Below are positions 1 to 8,545 of a stretch of 64,000 nucleotides of DNA, one piece after another (the first letter of the stretch is position 1; every line of letters starts with the position of its first letter). Under the pieces are notes generated by a model. The model had not been told where the DNA came from, made no database searches, and saw only the letters and a list, made by a program, of their open reading frames with translations. The translations under genes and the position numbers were made by a program. This stretch comes from Pseudomonas sp. NBRC 111124 (lineage in GTDB: Bacteria; Pseudomonadota; Gammaproteobacteria; Pseudomonadales; Pseudomonadaceae). Location: positions 1 through 64,000 of the forward strand of contig NZ_BCBA01000053.1 of assembly GCF_001320245.1 (NCBI RefSeq), given 5' to 3'.

Positions 1-1509
1 CTGCTGCTGGTGCAGCCGGGCCAGGTGTTCTCGCGCAAGGTGATGACCACCACCTCCGAGCTGATCACCCGTCGTCTGGGCAACGAAGGCTACACCTTCG
101 CCAACGTCAACGGCGTGCCACAGCCGAACGACCAGGATCACACCGTCGACATCATGTTCGTGGTCGACCCGGGCAAACGTGCCTACGTCAACCGCATCAA
201 CTACCGTGGCAACACCAAGACCGAAGACGAAGTGCTGCGCCGCGAAATGCGCCAGATGGAAGGTGGCTGGGCTTCGACCTACCTGATCGACCAGTCCAAG
301 ACCCGCCTGGAGCGCCTGGGCTTCTTCAAGGAAGTCAACGTCGAGACCCCGGCGGTGGCCGGTGTCGACGATCAGGTGGACGTCAATTACAGCGTCGAAG
401 AGCAGGCTTCCGGCTCGATCACTGCCAGCGTCGGTTTCGCCCAGAGCGCCGGCCTGATCCTCGGCGGGTCGATCAGCCAGAGCAACTTCCTCGGCACGGG
501 CAACAAGGTGTCCATCGGCCTGACCCGCTCGGAGTACCAGACCAAATACAACTTCGGCTTCGTCAACCCCTACTTCACCGAGGACGGCGTCAGCCTGGGT
601 TACAACCTGTTCTACAGCAGCACCGACTACAGCGACTACTACGATGACGGCGTGTCCTACTACGCCATCAACAGCTACGGCGCGGGCGTCAACTTCGGCT
701 ACCCGATCAACGAGACCTCGCGCCTGACCTACGGCCTGACCCTGCAGCACGACGACATCAACCCAGGCACCTACAGCGCCGACGAGATCTACGATTTCAT
801 CCAGCGCGAGGGCAAGAGCTTCAACAACCTCAAGGCCTCGATCGGCTGGTCCGAATCGACCCTGAACAAGGGTGTGCTGGCCACCCGAGGCCATTCCCAG
901 GCCCTGACCCTGATGGCGACCACGCCGGGCAGTGACCTGTCGTTCTACAAGCTCGACTACAACGGCCAGACCTTCCTGCCCCTGAGCAAGGACACCACCC
1001 TGCGCCTGCACTCAACGCTGGGCTACGGCAACGGCTACGGTTCCACCGACGGCCTGCCCTTCTACGAAAGCTACACCGCTGGCGGCCAAGGCTCGGTACG
1101 GGGTTTCAAGGACGGCACCCTCGGCCCGCGCAGCACGCCCGCCACCGGTACCTATTCAAGCGCCGGCCAGGCCTATTACTCCGACCGCGACACCGACGTG
1201 CTCGGCGGCAACATCCTGGTCACGGGCGGTGCCGAGTACATCTTCCCGATGCCGTTCATCAAGAACCAGAGCCAGCTGCGCAGCTCGGTGTTCGTCGACG
1301 CCGGCAACGTCTACTCCGACAAATGTTACCTGTCCACTACCCAGGGTTGCGGCAACGTCGACCTGAACCAGCTGGCCGTGTCGCTGGGCGTGGGGGTGAC
1401 CTGGTACAGCCCGATGGGGCCGCTGAGTTTCAGCCTGGCGGCGCCGCTGAAGAAGCCGGACAACGCCGAAACGCAGATCTTCCAGTTCTCCCTGGGGCAG
1501 ACCTTCTGA
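1..1509 (+). CDS. bamA: BamA-family outer membrane assembly protein, 3' part
   Basis: BamA inserts beta-barrel proteins into the outer membrane. The reading frame is already open at base 1 (L-L-L-V-Q-P-G-Q), so the start lies outside the window. What remains is the end of POTRA4, a full POTRA5 (around codons 55-135) and the complete 16-strand barrel. The barrel shows the VRGF lid-lock motif near bases 1090-1107 (GGQGSVRGFKDG) and a C-terminal beta signal ending in phenylalanine (QFSLGQTF). The product is very close to the housekeeping Pseudomonas protein. The context is odd: the usual downstream genes skp, lpxD and fabZ are absent and a small unknown gene follows. It may be a second bamA copy or a rearranged locus. 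The family is certain; copy status is not. Confidence 0.9.
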   Translation: MLLVQPGQVFSRKVMTTTSELITRRLGNEGYTFANVNGVPQPNDQDHTVDIMFVVDPGKRAYVNRINYRGNTKTEDEVLRREMRQMEGGWASTYLIDQSKTRLERLGFFKEVNVETPAVAGVDDQVDVNYSVEEQASGSITASVGFAQSAGLILGGSISQSNFLGTGNKVSIGLTRSEYQTKYNFGFVNPYFTEDGVSLGYNLFYSSTDYSDYYDDGVSYYAINSYGAGVNFGYPINETSRLTYGLTLQHDDINPGTYSADEIYDFIQREGKSFNNLKASIGWSESTLNKGVLATRGHSQALTLMATTPGSDLSFYKLDYNGQTFLPLSKDTTLRLHSTLGYGNGYGSTDGLPFYESYTAGGQGSVRGFKDGTLGPRSTPATGTYSSAGQAYYSDRDTDVLGGNILVTGGAEYIFPMPFIKNQSQLRSSVFVDAGNVYSDKCYLSTTQGCGNVDLNQLAVSLGVGVTWYSPMGPLSFSLAAPLKKPDNAETQIFQFSLGQTF

Positions 1510-1611
1510 TTCGGCGTGCACACATTACCGGCTTTTACCCTCGCTTAACCCAAGTTGACAGTCACCTTGCCTAAGCTGAGATCTATATGAACATGCCTTG
1601 CAGGTAACCCC

Positions 1612-1950
1612 ATGCCTCCCTTCGCCCCCACCGCCCTGGCCTCGGCGCTGCACGACGACTGCCCCGCCTCGCTGCTGGACTTGGTAAAGCAGCGCCTCAG
1701 TTGCGTGCTGGGCCCTCGCTACACTGTGATTCTCGCCGCCAGCGGCGACAACGCCGGCCATTACCACCTAGCGATCCAGCACAGCCAGAGCGGCCTGTCG
1801 CTGGAAGACAACGGCGCCATCGGCCCGGGCTTCGCCGAGCGGCTGCTGGCCCTCGGTGAGCAGGTCAGGGCCATGCTCGAGTCTGATACGTTCGCCCGCA
1901 TGGGCAGCGACGAGCCGACACGGCCGCTGGTCTGGCTCAGCGGGCTTTAG
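1612..1950 (+). CDS. Small hypothetical protein
   Basis: This encodes 112 residues of mixed alpha/beta composition, with no signal peptide, membrane segment or motif that I recognise. The ATG follows AGGTAA at bases 1602-1607, a reasonable ribosome binding site. A TTGACA at 1556-1561 upstream could be a -35 element, but I see no well-spaced -10. The gene follows the BamA-family gene by about 100 bases on the same strand, so it may be co-transcribed or have its own promoter. Codon use is normal for the genome. No function can be assigned. Confidence 0.6.
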   Translation: MPPFAPTALASALHDDCPASLLDLVKQRLSCVLGPRYTVILAASGDNAGHYHLAIQHSQSGLSLEDNGAIGPGFAERLLALGEQVRAMLESDTFARMGSDEPTRPLVWLSGL

Positions 1951-2086
1951 CCACTAAAGCGCTGAATGAACAGAACTTTTCCCCAATAACTTGTCTATCT
2001 GGACATGCTCACGCAGGCGGTGGGCGCGGCCCCAAGGCGCTGCGCAACCGCCTGTCCAATGACAACCTTGGGGGTTGCCTAAGCTC

Positions 2087-2473
2087 ATGAAGTTCTCTAT
2101 CCCGAAATACCTGCTCGCCGGCCTGTTCGCCCTGGCGGCCGTCGGTTCTGCCTCCGCCATGCCACTCCACGCCAGTCAGGCGGGCCTGGCGAGTGAAACC
2201 AACATTCAAGCGCCGGCCAAGCCTGCTTCGAACCCATGGCCAGACCTGGCCAGCGTCGCCGATGGCCAATCCGGGCCTTTGCTGGCCCACGACGACCGCT
2301 ACTGGCGCGACGGCCGCTGGCATTACCACAGCGAAGACCGCCGCCGCGAAGAATGGCGCCGCGCGCAATGGCGCCGGGAACAGGCCCGCCGAGAAGCCGA
2401 ACGCCGCCACGAATGGGAGCGCCGCAACGAGCGCGCCCACCATTACGATGATCACCGCTACTATCGCCGCTAA
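2087..2473 (+). CDS. Exported Arg/His-rich small protein
   Basis: This encodes 128 residues starting MKFSIPKYLL. A Sec signal peptide (Lys-rich start, hydrophobic core LLAGLFALAAVGSASA) probably ends near Ala-24. The mature C-terminal half is very rich in Arg, Glu, Trp, His and Tyr, with repeated RRREEW and RREQARREAE patterns ending HHYDDHRYYRR, which suggests a long charged helix or a disordered tail. I prefer ATG 2087 over the in-frame TTG at 2075 because the signal peptide begins there. The stop overlaps the stop of the convergent DUF2063 gene by four bases. The role is unknown; many Pseudomonas genomes have periplasmic proteins of this style. Confidence 0.65.
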   Translation: MKFSIPKYLLAGLFALAAVGSASAMPLHASQAGLASETNIQAPAKPASNPWPDLASVADGQSGPLLAHDDRYWRDGRWHYHSEDRRREEWRRAQWRREQARREAERRHEWERRNERAHHYDDHRYYRR

Positions 2474-3246
2474 GCCTTGACGGCCATTTGTGCCCGAAAC
2501 ATCGGTTCCCTGCCACAGCGGGTGCCGAGCACGACGCCCTGGGCTTTCAGGCTGAGCAACAGCGCAAGGCCCGGTGCCTCGGTGGCGGCGGGTGCAACGC
2601 CGGCTGCTTCGGCCAGTGCCGCCAGGTGCTCACGACCACTCAGTGGCTGAGCTAGCAGCGATTCCAATAACGCATGGGCCAGCGGCGCAAGCCGCGAGAA
2701 GCTGACCTTGTGGCCGGCACCGCGATGGGCCAGCAGCAATGTCGGCTCGACGGGCGCCTCATCCGGCAGATGCTCCGGTCCGATATGGCTGACCGGCCAG
2801 GCATAGGCCAGCGGCACGGCGAGGCTGGACAGCACCGGCACGCCATCAACCAGATCACCTTGCGGGTCATGCTCAGGTTCGACGGCATCGCTCAGCAGCA
2901 AGGCCGTCTCGATCCATTCGTAATGGGCAAGTTCGGCAATCCAGCCGGGCTGGTCGTAGCGCCCCTGCAGGTACGCCACCCACTCACCGCCCACTTCGGT
3001 GAACAGCGGCGTGTGGCAACGGTGGTTGGCATAGAAGTCTTCGCACAAGCCCAGCCAGTGCTCGGCGGCGAGGCTGGCATGCAGCACAGGAAAGCTGCCG
3101 GCCAGCAGTGATTGCAGGTTGCCGAAGAACAACTGCCGGTACACCGCCAGGCGCCGCGCCTCAATGCCGGGCGGCGGCGGATTGGCCTGGGGGTCGCGGA
3201 TATGGCTGGCCATACGCAGCTGTTGCTCACGCAGCGAGTCAGCCAT
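2470..3246 (-). CDS. DUF2063 protein, BufC/HvfC-like partner of the MNIO enzyme
   Basis: This encodes 258 residues from ATG 3246 (MADSLREQQLRMASH). The N-terminal half matches the DUF2063 pattern (RRLAVYRQLFFGNLQSLL, FPVLHASL, FYANHRCHTPLFTEVG). Such proteins accompany DUF692 enzymes and act as partners that bind or present the precursor peptide; that role is known for the family and inferred here. The C-terminal half may adopt a winged-helix-like fold. A longer upstream frame exists, but it runs antisense-like through bufB. The chosen start overlaps the end of the DUF692 gene by eight bases, as expected for translational coupling. It is the last gene of the three-gene unit 4675-2470. Confidence 0.85.
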   Translation of the reverse strand: MADSLREQQLRMASHIRDPQANPPPPGIEARRLAVYRQLFFGNLQSLLAGSFPVLHASLAAEHWLGLCEDFYANHRCHTPLFTEVGGEWVAYLQGRYDQPGWIAELAHYEWIETALLLSDAVEPEHDPQGDLVDGVPVLSSLAVPLAYAWPVSHIGPEHLPDEAPVEPTLLLAHRGAGHKVSFSRLAPLAHALLESLLAQPLSGREHLAALAEAAGVAPAATEAPGLALLLSLKAQGVVLGTRCGREPMFRAQMAVKA

Positions 3247-4084
3247 GGCGCACCGCCAGGGCCTGCGCCATGGGTTGCAGGCTGCGAATCTGTTCAACCT
3301 CAGCCAGCAGTTCGGCCAGCGGTGGCAGGTTGAAGTCGCGTTCCAGCAAGGTCGGCACCGGGCCCAGGTGCTGGTAGGCACTGGCCAGCAGGCCCCAGAC
3401 ATCAGGCTTGACGCTGGCGCCGTGGGTGTCGATCTTCAAGTCCGGCGCTTCGTCGTAGTGCCCGGCCACATGCAGGCACACCACCCGCTCGGCCGGCACC
3501 TGGGCAAGGAACTGCGCGGCGTCGTAACGATGATTGCAGGCATTGACCACGATATTGTTGATGTCCAGCAGCAGGTCGCAGTCGGCCTCGCTCAACACCG
3601 CCTGGAGAAACTCGATTTCGCTCATCGCCTGGTACGGCGCGGCGTAATACGAGATGTTCTCTACGGCGATGCGCCGGCCTAGGGCATCCTGGACTTCAGC
3701 AATACGCCGGGCAGTATGGTGGACGGCTTCTTCGGTGAAGGGCATCGGAATCAGGTCGTACAGATGGCCGTCATCGGCGCAGTAGCTCAGGTGTTCACTG
3801 AACAGCGGTACCTGATGACGGTCGAGAAAGGCGCGGATCTGGCGCAGGAAGCCATGGTCCAGCGGTGCAGGGCCGCCCAGCGACAGAGACAGGCCATGGC
3901 AACTCAGTGGATAGCGCTCGGCCAGTTGCGCCAGGCCTTCGCCGAAGGCACCGCCGACACCGATCCAGTTGTCCGGCGCGCATTCGAGAAAGTCCACGGC
4001 ACCGGAGTCCATGTTCAGCAGCTCAGGCAACAGTGCGCGGCGAAGGCCCAGGCCCGCGCCCTGCAGGGTGAATGAAGGGTTCAT
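3239..4084 (-). CDS. DUF692 multinuclear iron oxidase (MNIO), BufB/HvfB-like
   Basis: This encodes 281 residues with a DUF692 TIM barrel. MNIO enzymes use a multi-iron centre to modify cysteines in precursor peptides. Likely metal ligands in conserved places are His-63 (SCHGLSLS), Glu-97 (FSEHLSY), Glu-142 (VENISYY), Asp-174, Asn-177 and His-185 (LLLDINNIVVNACNH), His-205 and His-209 (CLHVAGHYD), Asp-219 and His-221 (DTHGASVKPDVW) and Glu-249 (LERDFNLPP). ATG 4084 is chosen because GGAG lies seven bases upstream; ATG 4090 is too close to it. The gene sits between the EGKCG precursor gene and the DUF2063 gene, the standard order. The substrate is therefore very probably the precursor at 4148-4675. 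Confidence 0.92.
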   Translation of the reverse strand: MNPSFTLQGAGLGLRRALLPELLNMDSGAVDFLECAPDNWIGVGGAFGEGLAQLAERYPLSCHGLSLSLGGPAPLDHGFLRQIRAFLDRHQVPLFSEHLSYCADDGHLYDLIPMPFTEEAVHHTARRIAEVQDALGRRIAVENISYYAAPYQAMSEIEFLQAVLSEADCDLLLDINNIVVNACNHRYDAAQFLAQVPAERVVCLHVAGHYDEAPDLKIDTHGASVKPDVWGLLASAYQHLGPVPTLLERDFNLPPLAELLAEVEQIRSLQPMAQALAVRHG

Positions 4085-4147
4085 CGGCATGCTCCATGTG
4101 CTGCAGCCCCCTCCCCGAAACACGCCTAGGGAAGGGGCCAGCGAGGG

Positions 4148-4675
4148 TCAGTTCTTGGCCTGGCTCAGTTTGCTGTACAGGTCAGTCGGGAATGGATTGC
4201 CATTGGCGTCGAACTGGTGCTTGCGGAACTGGTAGACCTCAGCCTCGGAAAGGTAGCCGTCGTGGTTGGCGTCGATCGCATCGAACTCGGCACCGGCCTT
4301 TGGCGCCACCGCCAGCAGTTCGGCACGAGAAACGCGGCCGTCATGGTCGGTGTCGGTGCGGGCGAACGATGCGTCGCCACACTTGCCTTCACCGCATTTG
4401 CCTTCGGCCTGGGTGGCCTTGGCCTTGGCACCGCCGGCGCCGCACTTGCCTTCGCCGCATTTGCCTTCAGCCTCGGTGGCTTTGGCCTTGGCGCCGCTGG
4501 CGCCGCACTTGCCTTCGCCACACTTGCCCTCGCCGGCCTTTTCCGCGGCCGCCAGTTGGTAGCCTTGTGGCAGTGCCTCGACGGCGAACGCCGAAGACGC
4601 CAGGTTGATACCACCCACCAGGGCAATGCTCAGCAGGCCGAGACGGGTCTTGTTGGGGAACTGGATACGGGTCAT
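4148..4675 (-). CDS. Bufferin-like precursor with six EGKCG motifs and EF-hands (BufA/HvfA type)
   Basis: This encodes 175 residues from ATG 4675, which has AGGAG seven bases upstream. An export signal (LGLLSIALVGGINLASSAFA) spans about residues 12-31. Three tandem blocks of EGKCGEGKCG follow, separated by Ala/Lys-rich linkers (ASGAKAKATEA and similar), giving six motif cysteines in all. The C-terminal part has two canonical EF-hand loops, DTDHDGRVSRAE and DANHDGYLSEAE, and a weaker DANGNPF. Related precursors are modified on the EGKCG cysteines by DUF692 enzymes and buffer copper in the periplasm; copper binding here is inferred. The EF-hand part may bind calcium or simply serve as a carrier domain. 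A DoxX-type fourth gene (BufD/HvfD) is not adjacent. Confidence 0.9.
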   Translation of the reverse strand: MTRIQFPNKTRLGLLSIALVGGINLASSAFAVEALPQGYQLAAAEKAGEGKCGEGKCGASGAKAKATEAEGKCGEGKCGAGGAKAKATQAEGKCGEGKCGDASFARTDTDHDGRVSRAELLAVAPKAGAEFDAIDANHDGYLSEAEVYQFRKHQFDANGNPFPTDLYSKLSQAKN

Positions 4676-4882
4676 GGTGTTTCTCCTGATTGTCGTACGG
4701 TCATGCCTCAAGGGCGTAAGAAGCCAGGGAACGCAGGCCGTAGGGCTTGTTCGTTCGGGCTGACTCATTTGGCCCCAGGGATGTATCCCGGGCGTATCAG
4801 GAGAGCGAAGGATTTGTAAGCAAGTAGGCGTGGCAGGCGCCTGGATACAGAACGATACAAGCGCCTGCCAGCGGGGAAGTGG

Positions 4883-5647
4883 TCAGCGGCGGTCCAGCAG
4901 CTTGGCCAGGGCAAAAGTGGCAACCACGGCCAGCACCACGGCAGCCGCAATGGCCGGCACGGTGCCCCACTGCTCGATGAAGTGGTTCACCGTCAGGTAG
5001 AAACCCAGCACGCCCACCCCGCCAATGGCGTTGCCGCGCACGATTGCGCCCAGCTCGTGGTGCCCGCCCTGAACATGAGCGAATACCGCCAGCGGCCAGG
5101 CGATCACCGGAATCGGCGCCAGCAGGCCGCTGGCCACCGGCCCGAGCCATTCGGCGCTGGCGGTGATGGCCACCAGCAACGCGGTGGCCGTGAGCATGCG
5201 CATCGGAATCACCCAGCGCGGCAGTTGCACCACCTTCGCATCGCCGGTGGGTGCAGGTTGTGAGGTGACGAAGATGATCAGGGTCAGCAGGACCAGCGTC
5301 ACCAGCACCGACAACACCACCGACTCCAGGTGGCTCATCAGTGCCGCCATGGCCGCATAAACCGCCAGCGCGGTGATGCAGCCGGGCAAGGCGCCGATCC
5401 GCCGCGTCACCTGGTAATAGAACAGGTAGGTCGCCTGGACTGCCGCCAGGCCGGCCAATGCGCCGGGCACTGCCTGCAGGGCAAAACCCGGGCCCTGTTC
5501 AAGGCTGAGAAACAGCACGACCAAGGCCGAAGTGACCGGCAGGCCGGAAAGCAGGCCGCCAATCTGTGTGCCCCAGCGCTTGGCTGCCAGCGAAATGGCC
5601 AGCATGAGCGTGGGGGTGATGAGGAACTTGAGGTAGAAGGCAGTCAT
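4883..5647 (-). CDS. Multi-pass inner membrane protein of unknown function
   Basis: This encodes 254 residues with roughly eight hydrophobic segments. The N-terminus, KRWGTQIGGLLSGLPVTSA, recalls the small GlpM-type membrane proteins (glycine-rich GGLL.G.P), and the second half shows GLLAPIPVIAWPLAVFAH, so the protein could be an internal duplication. That similarity is only a pattern match. There are no transporter or enzyme signatures. No strong ribosome binding site precedes ATG 5647. The gene lies 207 bases downstream of the bufA-like start and points away from the isochorismatase gene, so no operon partner is evident. Confidence 0.7.
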   Translation of the reverse strand: MTAFYLKFLITPTLMLAISLAAKRWGTQIGGLLSGLPVTSALVVLFLSLEQGPGFALQAVPGALAGLAAVQATYLFYYQVTRRIGALPGCITALAVYAAMAALMSHLESVVLSVLVTLVLLTLIIFVTSQPAPTGDAKVVQLPRWVIPMRMLTATALLVAITASAEWLGPVASGLLAPIPVIAWPLAVFAHVQGGHHELGAIVRGNAIGGVGVLGFYLTVNHFIEQWGTVPAIAAAVVLAVVATFALAKLLDRR

Positions 5648-5735
5648 GGGGAGCTAGCGCGTTTCGACAAGGAAGGGAGCCAGGTGCATCGGTGTCCCCA
5701 TGCTAAACGATGCGCGCTGGCTTTTCGCGGTTTTC

Positions 5736-6224
5736 TCAGTGGCCCGACTGCACAAGCTCGGCCATGACCTCGGCCCGCGTGGTCACGTTACCGAAGTGGT
5801 GCTTCCAGAGGTCAGTGCCCAACTTGCCGGAGCGGTCCAGCGATGAGCCGACGGTGAGGTCGGTCACCAGTGTCGGGCAGAGCCCGGCATCGAACAGCGC
5901 AAAGCCTGCCGCCAGCACGCAGGTCTCGGTCTGCATGCCGCACACCAGCACACGCTCCACGCCCAGTTGCCGGATGTGGGCAATGGCCTCGGCGGTCTGA
6001 CCATAGCCATGCTTGACGAACACCTGGTCCACTTCGACCAGGCACTCGTCTTCGGCGGCCGGGTACCAGCCAAGCTGGCGCTGGAACGGCGTCACCTGCT
6101 CATCGTGCAGTTCGACCGAGGCAATCGAAGGAATGCTCGCTGATAACAGACGAATCCCGTCCACCAGCCATTCGGGTGGGCTGAAGGTGGACTGGACATC
6201 AACAATGAGCAGAACCTGCTGCAT
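5736..6224 (-). CDS. Isochorismatase-fold cysteine hydrolase
   Basis: This encodes 162 residues from ATG 6224, preceded by AGGAG. The fold is that of isochorismatase/nicotinamidase hydrolases. The catalytic triad is visible: Asp-9 in LLIVDVQ, Lys-71 in VFVKHGYGQT and nucleophile Cys-102 in CGMQTETCVLAAG. Family members hydrolyse amides or vinyl ethers in the cytoplasm, and the substrate cannot be read from the sequence. The longer upstream reading frame lacks a good start. It is divergent from the DUF3144 gene across a 184-base spacer that must hold both promoters. Confidence 0.88.
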   Translation of the reverse strand: MQQVLLIVDVQSTFSPPEWLVDGIRLLSASIPSIASVELHDEQVTPFQRQLGWYPAAEDECLVEVDQVFVKHGYGQTAEAIAHIRQLGVERVLVCGMQTETCVLAAGFALFDAGLCPTLVTDLTVGSSLDRSGKLGTDLWKHHFGNVTTRAEVMAELVQSGH

Positions 6225-6408
6225 GAACGACTCCTGAATGCGCAAAACGGTCGCGGAGTATATCTGTTTGAATGGCCGCAGGTGGAACCAACCCTGCCCT
6301 GTGCAGGCTGGCGACGGCCAGATAAGCCACCACCGGTAATTGCTGCCGGCGAGGTACTGCTGTGGCATCCTTGCGCCCCGCACGACAAGCCCACACAGGT
6401 ATCCTGCC

Positions 6409-6705
6409 ATGACCCAAGCCACCGATCAGGCATTCTACGACCGCGCCGATGCGCATATCGATCTGGCCAACCAGCAGCTCGACACACTCGCCGACATCGG
6501 CAAGGTCAGCGCCTCGATGACCTTCGCCGCCAGCCGCTTCAGTGCGTGGCTCAGCGCACGCAACTTCAAGTCCGGCGCCGAAATGGCCGCTGCCCGCGAG
6601 GAAATCCTGAAGTACTTCAGCGACCAGTACCGGATGATGCTGGAAGACAACGTCGACGAGTACATCGAGCAGTTCGACCGCTACGTACTCGGCAAAGAAA
6701 GCTGA
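6409..6705 (+). CDS. DUF3144 family protein
   Basis: This encodes 98 residues starting MTQATDQAFYDRADAHIDLANQQL, the typical DUF3144 opening. The protein is soluble and predicted mostly helical (FAASRFSAWLSARNF, EEILKYFSDQYRMMLEDN), with conserved aromatic and acidic positions. The family has no known function. ATG 6409 is preferred to an upstream TTG/ATG frame because family members begin here. The gene ends three bases before the convergent stop of the chemoreceptor gene. Confidence 0.85.
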   Translation: MTQATDQAFYDRADAHIDLANQQLDTLADIGKVSASMTFAASRFSAWLSARNFKSGAEMAAAREEILKYFSDQYRMMLEDNVDEYIEQFDRYVLGKES

Positions 6706-6708
6706 GCC

Positions 6709-8334
6709 TTAGACCCTGAACCGCCCCACAAGCGCCGTCATCTCCGCAACCAGCCCGGACAACGCCTGGCTGGCCTCGCTGGTCTGCTGCGCCCCCGCCG
6801 CCGAATGGCTCGACAGCTCGCGGATGTTCAGCAGGTTGCGATCCACCTCCCGCGCCACCTGGGCCTGTTCTTCGGCTGCACTGGCGATCACCAGGTTGCG
6901 CTCGTTGATCTCGCCGATGGCGCTGTAAATGCCCTCCAGCACCTGGCCCGAGGCCAGGGTGACGTCGAGCGTCGACTGGGCCCGACTGGTGCTGGCCTGC
7001 ATCGAGGCGACCGCCGCTTCGGTGCCCTGCTGCACACGGCCGATCATCTGCTCGATCTCCTGGGTCGAGGCCTGGGTCCGGTACGCGAGCGTACGCACTT
7101 CATCGGCCACCACGGCAAAGCCGCGCCCGGCATCCCCGGCACGGGCCGCCTCGATGGCCGCATTGAGTGCCAGCAGGTTGGTCTGTTCGGACACCGATCG
7201 GATCACCTCCAGCACCTTGCCGATATCCCGCACTTGCCCCACCAACTGCTCCAGGTGAGCACTGCTGGTCTGGATTTCGCGGGTCATGGCCTGGGTACCA
7301 TCGAGATTTTCGCTGACTTGCTGACGGCTTTTTGCCGCCAGCTGATTGGACTCATGGGTCGCCTGGGAGGTGGTGACGGCATTGCGCGCGACCTCCTCCA
7401 CCGCCGTGGTCATTTCGGTGACGGCGGTGGCGGCCTGCTCCAGCTCCTGGCCTTGCTGGCGCAGGTTGTTCGCGCTCTCTTCGGTAATGGTGTTGAGCGC
7501 ACCAGCCGCATCGGCCAATTGCCGGGTGCAGTGGCTGATCCTGCCCAAGGTTTCGCGCTGGCTCTGCTGCATGCGCTCGAGCTCATGGAACAGCTGGCCG
7601 ATCTCGTTGCGCTGGCGCGCCGCCACCGGCACGCTCAAGTCGCCACCGGCAATCCGCTGAAAGTGCTGACCAGCCTCACGCAGCGGGTGCAGCACACGCT
7701 GCGCGATGAACGCCCAGCACAGGCCGGCGAGCAGCAATGTCACGGCTAGCAACCCCAGGCTCAGCAGCTGCGCACGCGCCAGGCGACGGTCGGATTCCAG
7801 CATGATCTGCTGGCCCCGTTCGCCCAGGGCAGCGACCAGTTGCTGACGCAGCGCCTGCAGCCGGCCCATGGCGTTGCCGGCTTCGGTGTTGACCTTGAAG
7901 TAGTGCTCCAGCGAGCGTTGACGCGTGGCTTCGCGCTGCCCGGCCACCGCCTTGGCGTACTCGCCGAAGGTGGCCTGCAGCGCTTCGGCCACCGCGTGCA
8001 ATGCAGGGTCCTGCATATTCATGACGAATTCATTGATCAGCTGCTGGCTCTTGTCGTTCAGCTCGACCGACAGCGCCATGCGTTTGTTTGCACTTTCGTC
8101 GTGGCCGCCCAGTTGCTCGATGAATCCCGAAGACACGTTGGCACTGGAACGGATCGCCATCAGCAGCGCATTGTTCAGCCGGTCCGACTGATGCGCGGTC
8201 TGGTCCAGCTCGGTGATCTGCGCGTCGCTGCCCAGCGCTGCCCGCCAGGCACTGACGGTGGAAAACAGCAAGGTCAGGCTGAACAACAACAGCACCCAGA
8301 ACATTCCGGTACGGATCTTCAGGTCGGCAAACAT
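6709..8334 (-). CDS. Methyl-accepting chemotaxis protein
   Basis: This encodes 541 residues from ATG 8334, with AGGAG ten bases upstream. TM1 lies near residues 11-30 and TM2 near 190-212. The periplasmic part between them is about 160 residues and predicted all-helical, fitting a four-helix-bundle (TarH/4HB) sensor. A HAMP domain follows (QRVLHPLREAGQHFQRIAGG), then a long coiled signalling domain with the conserved tip EQTNLLALNAAIEAARAG and GRGFAVVADEVRTLA. There is no C-terminal CheR-binding pentapeptide. The ligand is unknown. No chemotaxis genes are adjacent, which is common for Pseudomonas receptors. Confidence 0.93.
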   Translation of the reverse strand: MFADLKIRTGMFWVLLLFSLTLLFSTVSAWRAALGSDAQITELDQTAHQSDRLNNALLMAIRSSANVSSGFIEQLGGHDESANKRMALSVELNDKSQQLINEFVMNMQDPALHAVAEALQATFGEYAKAVAGQREATRQRSLEHYFKVNTEAGNAMGRLQALRQQLVAALGERGQQIMLESDRRLARAQLLSLGLLAVTLLLAGLCWAFIAQRVLHPLREAGQHFQRIAGGDLSVPVAARQRNEIGQLFHELERMQQSQRETLGRISHCTRQLADAAGALNTITEESANNLRQQGQELEQAATAVTEMTTAVEEVARNAVTTSQATHESNQLAAKSRQQVSENLDGTQAMTREIQTSSAHLEQLVGQVRDIGKVLEVIRSVSEQTNLLALNAAIEAARAGDAGRGFAVVADEVRTLAYRTQASTQEIEQMIGRVQQGTEAAVASMQASTSRAQSTLDVTLASGQVLEGIYSAIGEINERNLVIASAAEEQAQVAREVDRNLLNIRELSSHSAAGAQQTSEASQALSGLVAEMTALVGRFRV

Positions 8335-8509
8335 GCGGGCAGTACTCCTTGTTGGCGCCACTTCTGGTCGAGATTTCGACGGTGGGTGAGCAGCTATCGG
8401 AGTGGCCGTGGCAGGCTTGAGTGCGTGAAGGCGGCTTGTGTTCGGTAACCGAACGGATGTTGCTGGCGCCTTGCATCTACGGAGGCGTAAACGCAAGGGT
8501 AAGCAACGT

Positions 8510-8529
8510 GGCCAGGCACATGCCTGGCC
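8510..8529 (-). terminator. Possible terminator hairpin after the P1B ATPase operon
   Basis: GGCCAGGC, ACAT and GCCTGGCC form a perfect 8-bp stem with a 4-base loop, 16 bases past the stop of the metal ATPase gene. No T-run follows on the minus strand, so it is a weak intrinsic terminator at best. Confidence 0.4.
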
Positions 8530-8545
8530 CTGTCACCATGCTCAG

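Noticed and set aside
1567..2085. TTGCCTAAGCT repeated exactly at 1567-1577 and 2075-2085 before two small genes
   Set aside because: Only 11 bases. The second copy is too close to the start codon to be a promoter, and no symmetry or further copy was found nearby.
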